From NCBI GenBank assembly GCA_044445965.1, contig JBIOEJ010000010.1:1-64000 (forward strand): a stretch of 64,000 nucleotides of DNA, written 5' to 3'. Numbering within the stretch: the first letter of the stretch is position 1; every line of letters starts with the position of its first letter. The translations under genes and the position numbers were made by a program. This document shows, piece by piece, positions 26,858 through 35,939 of the stretch. Below the pieces are notes generated by a model that saw only the letters and a list, made by a program, of their open reading frames with translations, did no database searches and was not told where the DNA came from. Source of the stretch: GAS188 sp044445965. Lineage in GTDB: Bacteria; Pseudomonadota; Alphaproteobacteria; Rhizobiales; Beijerinckiaceae.

Positions 26858-27478
26858 TCATCCCTGCAGCACTTGCTTCTCGCGCACCAGCGTGTCCTCG
26901 CCCAGGCGATAGAGGATCGGCTGGCCGGTCGCGAGCTCCAACGAGGGGATGGTCTTCGGGGTGAGATGATCGAGCACCATGACGAGGGCGCGCAGCGAAT
27001 TGCCATGGGCCGAGACCAGCACGCGCCGCCCCATCATCACGCGCGGCAGGATGTATTGGATGTAGTAGGGCAGCACGCGCGCCGTGGTGTCCCTGAGGCT
27101 CTCGCCGCCAGGCGGAGCCACATCGTAGGAGCGGCGCCAGATATGCACCTGCTCCTCGCCCCAGCGTTTCCTGGCATCGTCCTTGTTGAGGCCGACGAGG
27201 TCGCCATAGTCGCGCTCGTTCAGCGCCTCGTTCTTGAACGTCTCGAGCCCGGGCTGGCCGATCTCCTCCAGCATCAAGGTCAAGGTATGTTGCGCCCGCG
27301 ACAATACCGAGGTGAAGGCTACGTCGAAGCTCAGCCCGAGCTTCTTCAATTGCGCGCCCGCCGCCTTCGCCTCGGCGATGCCTTTCTCCGTGAGGCCGAT
27401 ATCCTTCCAGCCGGTGAACAGGTTCTTGAGGTTCCACTCGCTCTGGCCGTGGCGCACGAGCACGAGAAGACGGTCCAT
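26858..27478 (-). CDS. gpmA: 2,3-bisphosphoglycerate-dependent phosphoglycerate mutase
   Basis: The 206-residue histidine phosphatase-fold enzyme has LVRHGQSEWN at 7-16 with the phospho-accepting His, NERDYGDL near 89 and a second His in SAHGNS. It interconverts 3- and 2-phosphoglycerate in glycolysis. The short C-terminus is the usual alphaproteobacterial form. The ATG at 27478 is used, since the upstream open frame is not conserved-looking. dapB lies 31 bases upstream, as in many Hyphomicrobiales. Confidence 0.94.
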   Translation of the reverse strand: MDRLLVLVRHGQSEWNLKNLFTGWKDIGLTEKGIAEAKAAGAQLKKLGLSFDVAFTSVLSRAQHTLTLMLEEIGQPGLETFKNEALNERDYGDLVGLNKDDARKRWGEEQVHIWRRSYDVAPPGGESLRDTTARVLPYYIQYILPRVMMGRRVLVSAHGNSLRALVMVLDHLTPKTIPSLELATGQPILYRLGEDTLVREKQVLQG

Positions 27479-27509
27479 TGGGGCTTCGTTCCTCACTGCG
27501 ACGGATGCA

Positions 27510-28322
27510 TCAGGCAGGCAGCCCGAGCACATCCGCCATGGAATAGAGGCCGGGCTTCCTGCCATGGCCCCACAAGGCGGCGCGCAGCGCGCCGGAGGCG
27601 AAGAGGGCGCGATCCTCGGCATGGTGCGAAAGCGTCAGGCGCTCGCGCGGACCGGCGAACACGACGCTGTGGTCGCCGGTCACCGAGCCGCCGCGCATGG
27701 CGGCAAAGCCGATATCGCCCTCGCGCCGCGCCCCGGTATGACCGTGGCGCCCGCTGGCGCTATGGGCGGCAAGCTCGATGCCCCGCCCGAGCGCTGCCGC
27801 CTCGCCCAGAAGATAGGCCGTGCCGGAAGGCGCATCGACCTTGTGGCGATGGTGCATCTCGACGATCTCGATGTCGAATTCGGGGCCGAGCGCCGCGGCC
27901 GCCTGCCTGACGAGATTGGCCAGCAGATTGACGCCGAGGCTCATATTGCCGGACTGAATCACGACCGTATGGCGCGCGGCCGCCTTGATCTTGGCCATGT
28001 CGTCCGCCGACAGCCCCGTGGTGCCGACGACATGCACGACCCTTGCCTGGGCCGCGAGCGCCGCGAAGGCAAGCGTCGCCGCCGGCACCGTGAAATCGAG
28101 CACGCCGTCGGCCTTGGCGAAAGCCGAGAGCGCGTCCGAGGCGAGCGGCACACCCAGAGGCTCGCCGCCGGCAAGCGCCCCCGCATCCTTGCCGAGAAGC
28201 GGATGCCCCTCGCGCTCGATCGCGCCCGCGAGCGCGCAGCCCTTGGTTTCTCGGATGGCGCGGATCAGGGTCAGGCCCATCCGCCCGCCGGCGCCGACCA
28301 CGACGAGGCGCATATCGGTCAT
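27510..28322 (-). CDS. dapB: 4-hydroxy-tetrahydrodipicolinate reductase
   Basis: The 270-residue DapB has the nucleotide motif VVVGAGGRMG near 7-16 and the catalytic/substrate loop EMHHRHKVDAPSGTA, and ends ...YSMADVLGLPA. It reduces hydroxytetrahydrodipicolinate in lysine and diaminopimelate synthesis. It lies upstream of gpmA on the same strand. A short 95-base gap separates it from the peroxiredoxin-like gene. Confidence 0.96.
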   Translation of the reverse strand: MTDMRLVVVGAGGRMGLTLIRAIRETKGCALAGAIEREGHPLLGKDAGALAGGEPLGVPLASDALSAFAKADGVLDFTVPAATLAFAALAAQARVVHVVGTTGLSADDMAKIKAAARHTVVIQSGNMSLGVNLLANLVRQAAAALGPEFDIEIVEMHHRHKVDAPSGTAYLLGEAAALGRGIELAAHSASGRHGHTGARREGDIGFAAMRGGSVTGDHSVVFAGPRERLTLSHHAEDRALFASGALRAALWGHGRKPGLYSMADVLGLPA

Positions 28323-28417
28323 GTGAAGCCAGCTCCCGCAATCATGCCTCGCCTAATAGCGTCGAGGCGCGGGAATGGAAAGGAGCGCGTCCGCTCCGGC
28401 CCGAGCCGGCTCGTCGA

Positions 28418-28993
28418 TCAAGGTGAAACAGGATGGCCCTTAAGCCAGGCTATGACCTGATCGGCATTCTCATCGGGCGGAAAGACCGGATAGAAGACGT
28501 GTTCGATGCGGCGATCGCGAACGATCATGGTCAGCCGCTTGACGAGCCGCATGCCGTCCACCTCGAAGGTCGGCAGGCGCAATGCCTCGCATAGCGCGAA
28601 CCCAGCATCGCTCAAGAGCTCGAAGGGCAGGTGAAGACGCCCGCTCGCCTCCCTTTGATAGTCGCTCGTTTGGGTGCTCAGGCCGAAGACCTCCGCCGCG
28701 AGCGCGGACAGCTCCTTATGGTGGTCGCGGAAGCCGCAAGCTTGCGGGGTGCAGCCGCGCGCGCCGGGAATCATGTCCCAACCCTCGGGGAGCGGCCTAC
28801 CGGGCACCCCAGTCATCGGATAGCAGTAGATGACGGTCCTTCGAGCTTTCAGTTCGGCGAGATCTACCATCCTCCCTGATGTCGAGCGCAAAGAGACCGC
28901 GGGCATCCTCAGGCCCGTGAGATGATCCGCCGCCCCGTCGTCGACGGGTGCAGGCAGGTCCGTGGGAAGGGGGAAGGCGATATTCGGCTCCAC
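28418..28993 (-). CDS. Peroxiredoxin-like protein (BCP/AhpC-TSA superfamily)
   Basis: The 191-residue thioredoxin-fold protein has the peroxiredoxin start VIYCYPMTG and a GCTPQACGFRDH motif with two Cys five residues apart, as in BCP-type enzymes. Between the two lies an insertion of about 14 residues (VPGRPLPEGWDMIPGA) absent from standard BCP proteins. It probably reduces hydroperoxides. The start is a GTG with AGGAG 8 bases before it. It lies next to hmgA, but no functional link is clear. Confidence 0.8.
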   Translation of the reverse strand: MEPNIAFPLPTDLPAPVDDGAADHLTGLRMPAVSLRSTSGRMVDLAELKARRTVIYCYPMTGVPGRPLPEGWDMIPGARGCTPQACGFRDHHKELSALAAEVFGLSTQTSDYQREASGRLHLPFELLSDAGFALCEALRLPTFEVDGMRLVKRLTMIVRDRRIEHVFYPVFPPDENADQVIAWLKGHPVSP

Positions 28994-29027
28994 GCGAGGA
29001 CTCCTGTTACCGAATTAGCGGCGCTGC

Positions 29028-30380
29028 TCAAGGCTTCTTGGGATCGAAGCGCTTCTTCAAGCCTCGCCAGCACTCGGCATAGTCCGCGTCGAGCACGTCG
29101 AGCTCGGCCGCGTATTTCGTGACACGCTGCGGAAAGCGTGTCTCGAACATGAAGGCCAGCGTGTTCACGAGCTTCACAGGTTTCAACTCCGCCTCCGTGG
29201 CATGCGTGAAGGCCTCCGCATCCGGGCCATGCGGCAGCATGCAATTGTGCAGGCTGATGCCGCCGGGCACGAAGCCCCGGGGCTTGGCGTCATAGACGCC
29301 GTAGATCAGCCCCATGAATTCCGACATGATGTTCATATGGTACCATGGCGGGCGGAAGGTGTTCTCGGCCACCGCCCAGCGCTCGGGAAAGATGACGAAG
29401 TCGATATTGGCGGTGCCCGGCGTCTCGGAGGGCGCGGTGAGCACCGTGAAGATCGACGGATCGGGATGGTCGAAGGAGAGCGCGCCGACCGGGGAGAACC
29501 GCCGCAGATCATATTTGTAGGGCGCGTAGTTGCCGTGCCAGGCGACGACGTCGAGCGGCGAATGGTCGAGCTCGGTCACGAACAGCTGGCCGCCCCATTT
29601 CACGTAGAGCCTCGAGGCCGCATCCTTATCCTCATAGGCCGCGACCGGGGTGAGGAAGTCGCGCGCATTGGCGAGGCAGTTGGCGCCGATCGGCCCGCGC
29701 TCCGGCATGGCGAAGGCGCCGCCATAATTCTCGCAGACATAGCCCCGCGCCTCGCCATCGGCGAGCTCGACGCTGAGCTTCACGCCGCGCGGAATGACGG
29801 CGATCTCGCCGGGTTCGACCTCGATGACGCCGAACTCCGTGCGCAAGCGCAGACGCCCCTGTTGCGGCACCACGAGCATCTCGCCGTCGGCATTGTAAAA
29901 ATACTCATCCGGCATCGAGCGGTTGGCGAGATAGACATGCGCTCCCATGCCGCTGAGCGCGCCCGCGTCTCCGCCCGTCGTCATGCTGCGCATGCCTTGC
30001 AGGAAATTCAGCTTCTTCTTCGGGATGGGCTGCGGACCCCAGCGCAGCTGGCCGATCGGAATATCGTGCTCATGGCAGGGCGCGGTGCGCCACAAACCCG
30101 CATCGATCCTCTTGAAGCGCCCCGAATGCCTGACGCTCGGCCTGATGCGATAGAGCCAGGAGCGCTCGTTCGAGGCGCGCGGCGCCGTGAAGGGCGAGCC
30201 CGAGAGCTGCTCGGCATAGAGGCCGAAACGGCATTTCTGCGGGGAGTTGCGCCCGACCGGAAGGGCGCCCGGCAACGCCTCCGTCTCGAAGGAGTTGCCG
30301 AAGCCCGACATATAGCCCGGCGTGACGCCGATCGCGCGGCTGGGAACGACGAGATCCTTAGGCTTTGGAGCGTAGTTCAT
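29028..30380 (-). CDS. hmgA: Homogentisate 1,2-dioxygenase
   Basis: A 450-residue iron dioxygenase opening the ring of homogentisate to maleylacetoacetate in tyrosine and phenylalanine breakdown. It has GYMSGFGNSFETEALPGALP near the start, the ESERSW-like region (ASNERSWLYRIRPS), and the iron-site segment FRPPWYHMNIMSEFMGLIYG with the C-terminal LHNCMLPHGPDAEAFTHA. The ATG at 30380 follows GGAGG. The next pathway genes (fumarylacetoacetase and isomerase) are not in the window. Confidence 0.97.
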   Translation of the reverse strand: MNYAPKPKDLVVPSRAIGVTPGYMSGFGNSFETEALPGALPVGRNSPQKCRFGLYAEQLSGSPFTAPRASNERSWLYRIRPSVRHSGRFKRIDAGLWRTAPCHEHDIPIGQLRWGPQPIPKKKLNFLQGMRSMTTGGDAGALSGMGAHVYLANRSMPDEYFYNADGEMLVVPQQGRLRLRTEFGVIEVEPGEIAVIPRGVKLSVELADGEARGYVCENYGGAFAMPERGPIGANCLANARDFLTPVAAYEDKDAASRLYVKWGGQLFVTELDHSPLDVVAWHGNYAPYKYDLRRFSPVGALSFDHPDPSIFTVLTAPSETPGTANIDFVIFPERWAVAENTFRPPWYHMNIMSEFMGLIYGVYDAKPRGFVPGGISLHNCMLPHGPDAEAFTHATEAELKPVKLVNTLAFMFETRFPQRVTKYAAELDVLDADYAECWRGLKKRFDPKKP

Positions 30381-30646
30381 GCGTCCTCCCCTGGTCCGGC
30401 GGCACCGCGCTTGCATGTCTGGTAAACCCGCCGGGCGGCTTGTTCAACAGGGGCGGTCCTTGCGGTCCGGCCTTCGGTCGCCTCGGCCATGCCTCAATGA
30501 GGGGCGAATTGCGGTCGGCACCGCACATAAGGAACATTTCAGGCCGGGGCGACGTAAGTGCCGAGGGCATAGACGAAGAGGCGGATTGCGGCCTCGCGGA
30601 ATTTGCCGGGCGCGGGCGCAAGCCTCCTGCACAAAGGAATCGGTCC

Positions 30647-31489
30647 ATGCGCATCCATTTCGGCTTCGATATCGCGCTCGACTTCGCGCAGCCGACACCG
30701 ACGCTGATGATGCTCAATGTCCACCCCTCGCGACGGCAGGACCTCATCAAGCCCGATCTCTTGCGCCTGGAGCCCGAGATCGCGCAGTCGAGCTATATCG
30801 ATACCTTCGGCAACCAATGCACGCGGGTCATCGCCCCGGCCGGCCGGTTCCGCGTCTCGACCGACGCCGCGATCCTCGATAGCGGTTTGCCCGACAAGGT
30901 TGCGCCCGGCGCGCGCGCCATTCCGATCGGCGAGCTGCCGACGGGCGCGCTCGTCTTCCTCCTCGGCAGCCGCTATTGCGAGACCGATGCGCTGTCGCAG
31001 ACCGCATGGGACTTGTTCGGCGCCACCACACCCGGCTGGGAGCGGGTGCAGGCGATCGTCGACTTCGTGCACAACCATATCGAGTTCGGCTATCCGCATG
31101 CGCGCGCGACGCGGACGGCGCACGAAGCCTATGCCGAGCGGCGTGGCGTCTGCCGCGACTTCGCCCATCTCGCGGTCGCCTTGTGCCGGTGCATGAACAT
31201 TCCGGCGCGTTACGCCACCGGCTATCTCGGCGATATCGGCGTGCCGCCGGATCCGGCTCCGATGGATTTCAGCGCCTGGTTCGAGGTCTATCTCGAAGGC
31301 GGCTGGTATTCCTTCGATGCCCGCCACAACCGACCGAGAATCGGGCGCGTCGTCATGGCCTATGGCCGCGACGCCGCCGACGTTGCCTTGACGAACAGCT
31401 TCGGCAATCACGCCTTGGGCAAATTCGAGGTCTGGACCGATGAAATCCCGGAAGGGGCGGATCTGCCGGCAAGGCGCATCGCTGCCTGA
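30647..31489 (+). CDS. Transglutaminase-like protein with substituted triad His
   Basis: The 280-residue protein has a beta-rich N-terminal domain (1-90) and a transglutaminase core. Cys169 sits in RRGVCRDFAHLA, and Asp224 in WYSFDARHN. The position where the triad His is usually found, before AW, reads MDFSAWFEVYL, with Ser at 209. Either another residue takes the role or activity is altered. The ATG at 30647 follows AAGGA. Divergent from hmgA, it is followed by rpoN. This family is common as an uncharacterised protein in Hyphomicrobiales. Confidence 0.8.
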   Translation: MRIHFGFDIALDFAQPTPTLMMLNVHPSRRQDLIKPDLLRLEPEIAQSSYIDTFGNQCTRVIAPAGRFRVSTDAAILDSGLPDKVAPGARAIPIGELPTGALVFLLGSRYCETDALSQTAWDLFGATTPGWERVQAIVDFVHNHIEFGYPHARATRTAHEAYAERRGVCRDFAHLAVALCRCMNIPARYATGYLGDIGVPPDPAPMDFSAWFEVYLEGGWYSFDARHNRPRIGRVVMAYGRDAADVALTNSFGNHALGKFEVWTDEIPEGADLPARRIAA

Positions 31490-31689
31490 GGGAGCTGAAG
31501 GTCTCGCGCTGGAGTTCCGCCGCCAAGGACTCGCCGCAAGAACTGATTAACGCCAAAGCCTGAAACCGCATTCGGAGCTTTGACGCGCCGGGCGTGGCGC
31601 TGTATCACAAGCAAGAACCGTGCCGATCGACCGCGCAAGCCTCGCGCGGGGGCGGCACAAAGATGGGCTTGCGTTGTTCAGGCGAAGCG

Positions 31690-33333
31690 ATGGCGTTGTC
31701 ACATCGGCTCGAAATGCGCCAAGGCCAGTCCCTGGTCATGACGCCGCAGCTGTTGCAGGCGATCAAGCTGCTGCAACTGTCGAGCCTCGATCTCGCCGCC
31801 TATGTCGAAGCCGAGCTGGAGCGCAATCCTCTGCTCGAAAGGGCCGAAGACGAGAGCGGTGAGAGCGCCGCCGTCGCCGATGGAGAAGGGCCAGGCGAAG
31901 CGTCCGGGATGGACGCCGAGGAGACTGACTGGGCGGTCGAGGAGGGCGCCGCGGACGGCATGGCCGACGGCCCCTCGAGCGCCGAGCCGTCGGTCTTGGA
32001 GGGAGCGGCCGGCGAGTGGAGCGCCGAGAGCGCCCCTCCCGACCGCGCCGAGATCGAGGCGCGCTTCGGCGCCGATCTCGGCGAGGTGTTTCCCGACGAA
32101 GCCGCAATGGCGCAACCGGTTCCTGCGTCGCCCCCCATCGAGACCTTGGGCGTCGCGGGCGGCTCCGCGCCGTCGGCCAGCGGCGCCTCGCGCGATGGCG
32201 AGGACCATAATCTCGAGGCTTATGTCGCGGCCCCGGTCTCGCTGCACGATCATCTCATCGCGCAACTCGGCTTCGCGACCGTATCCCCCGCCGACCGCTT
32301 GATCGGGCGCGAGATCATCGATGGCATCGACGACGCGGGTTATCTGACGCTCGACCTCGCGGAGCTCGCCGCTCGCCTCGGCATCCCCTTGCCGCGGGTC
32401 GAGCAGGTGCTGGCGCTGGTGCACCGCTTCGAGCCCTCCGGCGTCGGGGCGCGCTCGCTCGCGGAATGCTTGTCGCTGCAACTCGCCGAGCGCGACCGGC
32501 TCGATCCTGCCATGCGAGCCCTCGTCTCGCATCTCGATCTCGTCGCCAAGCGCGATGTCGCGAGGCTGGCGCGGCTGTGCGGTGTCGATGGCGAGGACGT
32601 GCTCGACATGCTCGCCGAGTTGCGGGCGCTCAATCCGAAACCCGGCCTCGCCTTCGGCGGGGGCGTGGTGCAGACCGTGGTGCCGGACGTTCAGGTGCGC
32701 CCGCACCCGGACGGGAGCTGGAACGTCGAGCTCAATCCGGCCGCCCTTCCCCGGGTGCTGGTCAACCAGGACTACCATGCGAGGGTCACGGCCGGGCCCC
32801 TCAACGACGGCGACAGAGCCTATATCGCCGAATGCCTGCAGAATGCGAATTGGCTGACGCGCAGCCTCGAGCAGCGGGCGCGCACGGTGCTGAAGGTCGC
32901 GAGCGAGATCGTGCGCCAGCAGGACGCCTTCCTGACGCAAGGCGTCGAGCACCTGCGCCCGCTCAATCTCAAGACGATCGCCGACGCCATCTCGATGCAT
33001 GAATCGACGGTATCGCGCGTCACCTCGAACAAATATATCGCGACCCCGCGCGGCCTGTTCGAGATGAAATATTTCTTCTCCTCCGCCATTCAGAGCGCCG
33101 ATGGGGGCGAGGCGCTCTCGGCCCAGGCGGTGCGTTTCAAGATCAAGCAGTTGATCGAGGCCGAGGACCCGTCGGTCGTCCTGTCGGACGACACCATCGT
33201 GCAGCGCTTGCACGATGGCGGCGTCGACATCGCTCGACGCACCGTCGCCAAATACCGCGAGAGCATGGGCATCGCCTCCTCGCTCGAACGGCGCCGGTTG
33301 AAGGCCGCTTCGAGCTTCGCGGCGAACGCCTGA
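31690..33333 (+). CDS. rpoN: RNA polymerase sigma-54 factor
   Basis: The 547-residue protein has the Gln-rich activator region (MALSHRLEMRQGQSLVMTPQLLQAIKLLQLS), an acidic linker at about 55-170, core- and DNA-binding segments, and the RpoN box ARRTVAKYRE near the C-terminus. It directs transcription from -24/-12 promoters with enhancer-binding activators. An in-frame ATG at 31663 would add 9 residues. The ATG at 31690 matches the family start. In many relatives rpoN sits between lptB and hpf/ptsN, but here it follows a transglutaminase-like gene and precedes trxA. Confidence 0.95.
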   Translation: MALSHRLEMRQGQSLVMTPQLLQAIKLLQLSSLDLAAYVEAELERNPLLERAEDESGESAAVADGEGPGEASGMDAEETDWAVEEGAADGMADGPSSAEPSVLEGAAGEWSAESAPPDRAEIEARFGADLGEVFPDEAAMAQPVPASPPIETLGVAGGSAPSASGASRDGEDHNLEAYVAAPVSLHDHLIAQLGFATVSPADRLIGREIIDGIDDAGYLTLDLAELAARLGIPLPRVEQVLALVHRFEPSGVGARSLAECLSLQLAERDRLDPAMRALVSHLDLVAKRDVARLARLCGVDGEDVLDMLAELRALNPKPGLAFGGGVVQTVVPDVQVRPHPDGSWNVELNPAALPRVLVNQDYHARVTAGPLNDGDRAYIAECLQNANWLTRSLEQRARTVLKVASEIVRQQDAFLTQGVEHLRPLNLKTIADAISMHESTVSRVTSNKYIATPRGLFEMKYFFSSAIQSADGGEALSAQAVRFKIKQLIEAEDPSVVLSDDTIVQRLHDGGVDIARRTVAKYRESMGIASSLERRRLKAASSFAANA

Positions 33334-33451
33334 TCGCGGCTTGCCGCTGGCTTGCGCCGGGCAGTTGAACGCGGACCGGAGACTTCCTAGGTTACTTTGC
33401 CAGCCTCCGGGTGCGAACCAACTCCCGGACCGAAGCTTGAAAGGGATCGCC

Positions 33452-33772
33452 ATGCCGACCGCCAAGACCTCCGACGCCTCCTTCGAGAACGACGTGATCA
33501 AATCCACCCATCCGGTCGTCGTCGACTTCTGGGCGGAATGGTGCGGCCCCTGCCGCACGATCGGCCCGTCGCTCGAGGACATCTCGAACGAGATGGCCGG
33601 CAAGGTGAAGGTCGTGAAGCTCAATGTCGACGAGAACCCGGACACCGCCAAGAAGTTCGGCGTGCGCTCGATCCCGACGCTGATGATCTTCAAGGACGGC
33701 AAGCTCGCGGACCAGAAGGTCGGCGCCGCTTCGAAGGGGGATCTCACACGCTGGATCAGCGCGCACGCTTGA
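33452..33772 (+). CDS. trxA: Thioredoxin
   Basis: A 106-residue classical thioredoxin with WAEWCGPC (Cys31/Cys34), the conserved Asp in VVDFWAEW, and the cis-Pro loop RSIPTLMIF. It reduces disulfides in ribonucleotide reductase and other cytoplasmic targets. AAAGGGA lies 7 bases before the ATG. It is 118 bases downstream of rpoN and converges on the TadE-like genes. Alphaproteobacterial trxA is more often beside addA or folC. Confidence 0.96.
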   Translation: MPTAKTSDASFENDVIKSTHPVVVDFWAEWCGPCRTIGPSLEDISNEMAGKVKVVKLNVDENPDTAKKFGVRSIPTLMIFKDGKLADQKVGAASKGDLTRWISAHA

Positions 33773-33789
33773 CGAGGAGCGCGCCGGCC

Positions 33790-34458
33790 TCAGCCGGAAG
33801 CGGGAGAGTCGAGCGCGGCGAGGCTGCCGCCCGAACACTTCGAATAGGTGACGCCGCCCGAATTGGTGCGCGGAACTGAACTGACGTTGCGCGGCACCAT
33901 GAAATTTGCTTCCGACAGATTGATGGTGCCGGTGACCACATATCCGATCGCCGGCTTGTAGGGGAACGTCGCCTGCCCCAGGATGACCGAGCCATTGGAC
34001 GTGCGGATGCTGTTCGGCACGAGCGTGGTCGACAGATTGGCGCTGCAACTGGGCGTCATGGCGGTGGCGCCGGGGCCGGTCGCGCTGCTCCAGACGACAT
34101 AGGCGTTCGGAGGATTGGCGGTGTCGAACACGATGCTCGTGACCACCATCCCGGCCTGGGTGTAGTCGAATGGCGCAAGGACGGCGGCGCCCGCGTTGAA
34201 GATGCTGTTGAGGTCCGAATCCTGCAGGGCGCCGGCGGAGCGGGCCGTCAAGTTGGCGAGCGTCAGCGCGAGGTTCGAGAGCTTGCGGTCGGCGGTGACG
34301 CCTTCTCCTACCTCCACCGATCCGAGATAGGTGGTGAGCATGATCGGCAACACCAGGGCGAACTCGATCGCCGCGGTCGCCGATGTGAGAACCGCGAAGC
34401 CGTGAAGCTTGCCGCGGATGCGCGACCCCACTCTCCTGATGCTGGCCCGAAGCGACAT
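33790..34458 (-). CDS. TadE/TadG-like Flp pilus assembly protein
   Basis: The 222-residue protein has the pseudopilin-like N-terminus: a basic stretch, then SATAAIEFALVLPIMLTTYLGSVEVGEG (about 26-53), in which AIEFAL is the TadE signature. The rest is an exported Ser/Thr/Asn-rich domain with two Cys. TadE-like minor pilins work in the Flp/Tad system. It is 9 bases downstream of a second such gene. No tadZABC, rcpCA or flp gene is nearby. Confidence 0.78.
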   Translation of the reverse strand: MSLRASIRRVGSRIRGKLHGFAVLTSATAAIEFALVLPIMLTTYLGSVEVGEGVTADRKLSNLALTLANLTARSAGALQDSDLNSIFNAGAAVLAPFDYTQAGMVVTSIVFDTANPPNAYVVWSSATGPGATAMTPSCSANLSTTLVPNSIRTSNGSVILGQATFPYKPAIGYVVTGTINLSEANFMVPRNVSSVPRTNSGGVTYSKCSGGSLAALDSPASG

Positions 34459-34467
34459 GAGGCTTCC

Positions 34468-35097
34468 TCAGAAGGGCTCGTTGCGGAAGGCTACGGTCGA
34501 TAGGATGAGCCGCGAGTTCGTCGCCCCCGCCGTGCTCAACTGGGTATCCAATTTGCCGCCGAGGAAACTGGCCGAAAACGACATGTAGAGCGGCTCCAGA
34601 TATGCGGCCCGCACGATGACGATCTGGCTGGTCGCCGGGTTCGAATAGAGGGGTGCGCCGTTCGATGTCCCCCAATTGATGCTCGTGCCGGTCACGGTCG
34701 GTGGAGTGAGCACGGCGTTGGCGAAGGTCGACGGCGAACGGATGTCGATCTGCAAGGTACCGGCATTATAGGCCGCGGTGCAATTGAAGAGCGCGGTGAT
34801 GCGGCTGCAGAGCCCATTCGGGCCGGTGGCGAAATTCGCCGCCGTCATGCTTTGCGCCTGGCCCGTCATGATGAGGCGCGCGGTGTCCTGGAGCGCCGTA
34901 TCGAGAACCTGCCCGGTGAACACCACCAGCGCCGTCTGGAAGATCGCGAACATCAGGGCGAAGAACGGGATGGCCACGATCCCGAATTCGACGGCGACCG
35001 ACCCTCGCCTATCGGCGCGCAGCCGCAATGCCGGTCCGGCGGCCCGCACGCACTTCCTCTTGAGGGCCGAACACAGCCCCTCGGGGATCCCCATCAT
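34468..35097 (-). CDS. TadE-like Flp pilus assembly protein
   Basis: The 209-residue protein has a basic N-terminus, then RRGSVAVEFGIVAIPFFALMFAIFQTALVVF (about 30-60), where VAVEF is the TadE motif, followed by an exported domain containing two Cys. It is the first gene of a two-gene unit with the TadE/TadG-like gene. The pair is typical of the minor pilins at the end of tad loci, but the secretion genes lie elsewhere. Confidence 0.82.
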   Translation of the reverse strand: MMGIPEGLCSALKRKCVRAAGPALRLRADRRGSVAVEFGIVAIPFFALMFAIFQTALVVFTGQVLDTALQDTARLIMTGQAQSMTAANFATGPNGLCSRITALFNCTAAYNAGTLQIDIRSPSTFANAVLTPPTVTGTSINWGTSNGAPLYSNPATSQIVIVRAAYLEPLYMSFSASFLGGKLDTQLSTAGATNSRLILSTVAFRNEPF

Positions 35098-35219
35098 GAA
35101 CTCCGACTGCCGGAACGGCTCAGCCGATCGGAGAAGGGCTTAGCCGAGATCCGTAAACATGCGCTGAATCGGGCAGCCGGCATTTGAAAGGATCGCCGGG
35201 ATCGGGGGGATCGAGCGAG

Positions 35220-35939
35220 TCAATCCCCTAAGAGGGCTGTGGCGGCAAAGACATGAACCCGGCCCGCACCGATGACGATCGCATGGAGATGTGGGCGCTC
35301 GAATAGGGCCGTGAAGGCGCGATCGCGCAGATCGAGCCCACCCGCATAGGCGCCGAAGGCCGGTATGACGCAACGCCTGCCGTCGGTGGCGAAGCAGCGA
35401 CGCCGTACGCTCCCGCCGCGCGCCGGGATACGGGCCATCGGATGCAGATGGCCCGCGATCTCGCCCACCCCGCCGAGGCTCTTTCGAGGCTCGTGACGGG
35501 CGGCGACGCCCCCGACGCCGCATGCCTCGGCATGGTCTCCCGGCAGCCCGGCGGGCGCCGAGGGATCATGGTTTCCCGCAACCCAGACCCAGTCGCGCCC
35601 GGCTTGCATCGCGCCGAGCGCGGCGCGGCAATCGGCGCCGAGGCGGGTCGCGCCATCGGCATCGTGAAAGCCGTCGCCGAGCGAGATGACGCGTCTCGGA
35701 TCATAGCGGGCGATCACCGCCGAGAGCATGGCGAGCGTCGCCGGCGTATCATAGGGCGGCAGCAACATGCCGCGTCGCGCGAAGGACGAGCCCTTTTCGA
35801 GGTGCAGATCGGCGACGATCAGGGTTCGCTCTCCCTCATGCCAGAGCCCCCCCGAGACGTCGGCGACGAAGAGGCTCGCCCCGATCCTGATCTCGCAGGC
35901 GTGTTTATGCGGCGCTGGCATATGCCGAGCCAAGCTCAA
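35220..35939 (-). CDS. pdeM: Ligase-associated DNA damage response endonuclease PdeM
   Basis: The 239-residue metallophosphoesterase has DLHLEKGSSFARRG near 45, SLGDGFHD near 90, GNHD near 122 and GHLHPMARIPARGG near 166. This is the pattern of PdeM, the nuclease partner of an Lhr-like helicase in bacterial DNA repair. The start is a TTG overlapping the helicase stop (TTGA) with AGGAAG upstream. An ATG at 35921 is the alternative. The expected ligase and exonuclease genes are not beside it. Confidence 0.88.
   Translation of the reverse strand: MSLARHMPAPHKHACEIRIGASLFVADVSGGLWHEGERTLIVADLHLEKGSSFARRGMLLPPYDTPATLAMLSAVIARYDPRRVISLGDGFHDADGATRLGADCRAALGAMQAGRDWVWVAGNHDPSAPAGLPGDHAEACGVGGVAARHEPRKSLGGVGEIAGHLHPMARIPARGGSVRRRCFATDGRRCVIPAFGAYAGGLDLRDRAFTALFERPHLHAIVIGAGRVHVFAATALLGD

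Noticed and set aside
31699..33747. Long minus-strand open frame opposite rpoN and trxA
   Set aside because: The plus-strand genes carry unmistakable sigma-54 and thioredoxin motifs; this frame is a GC-rich shadow.
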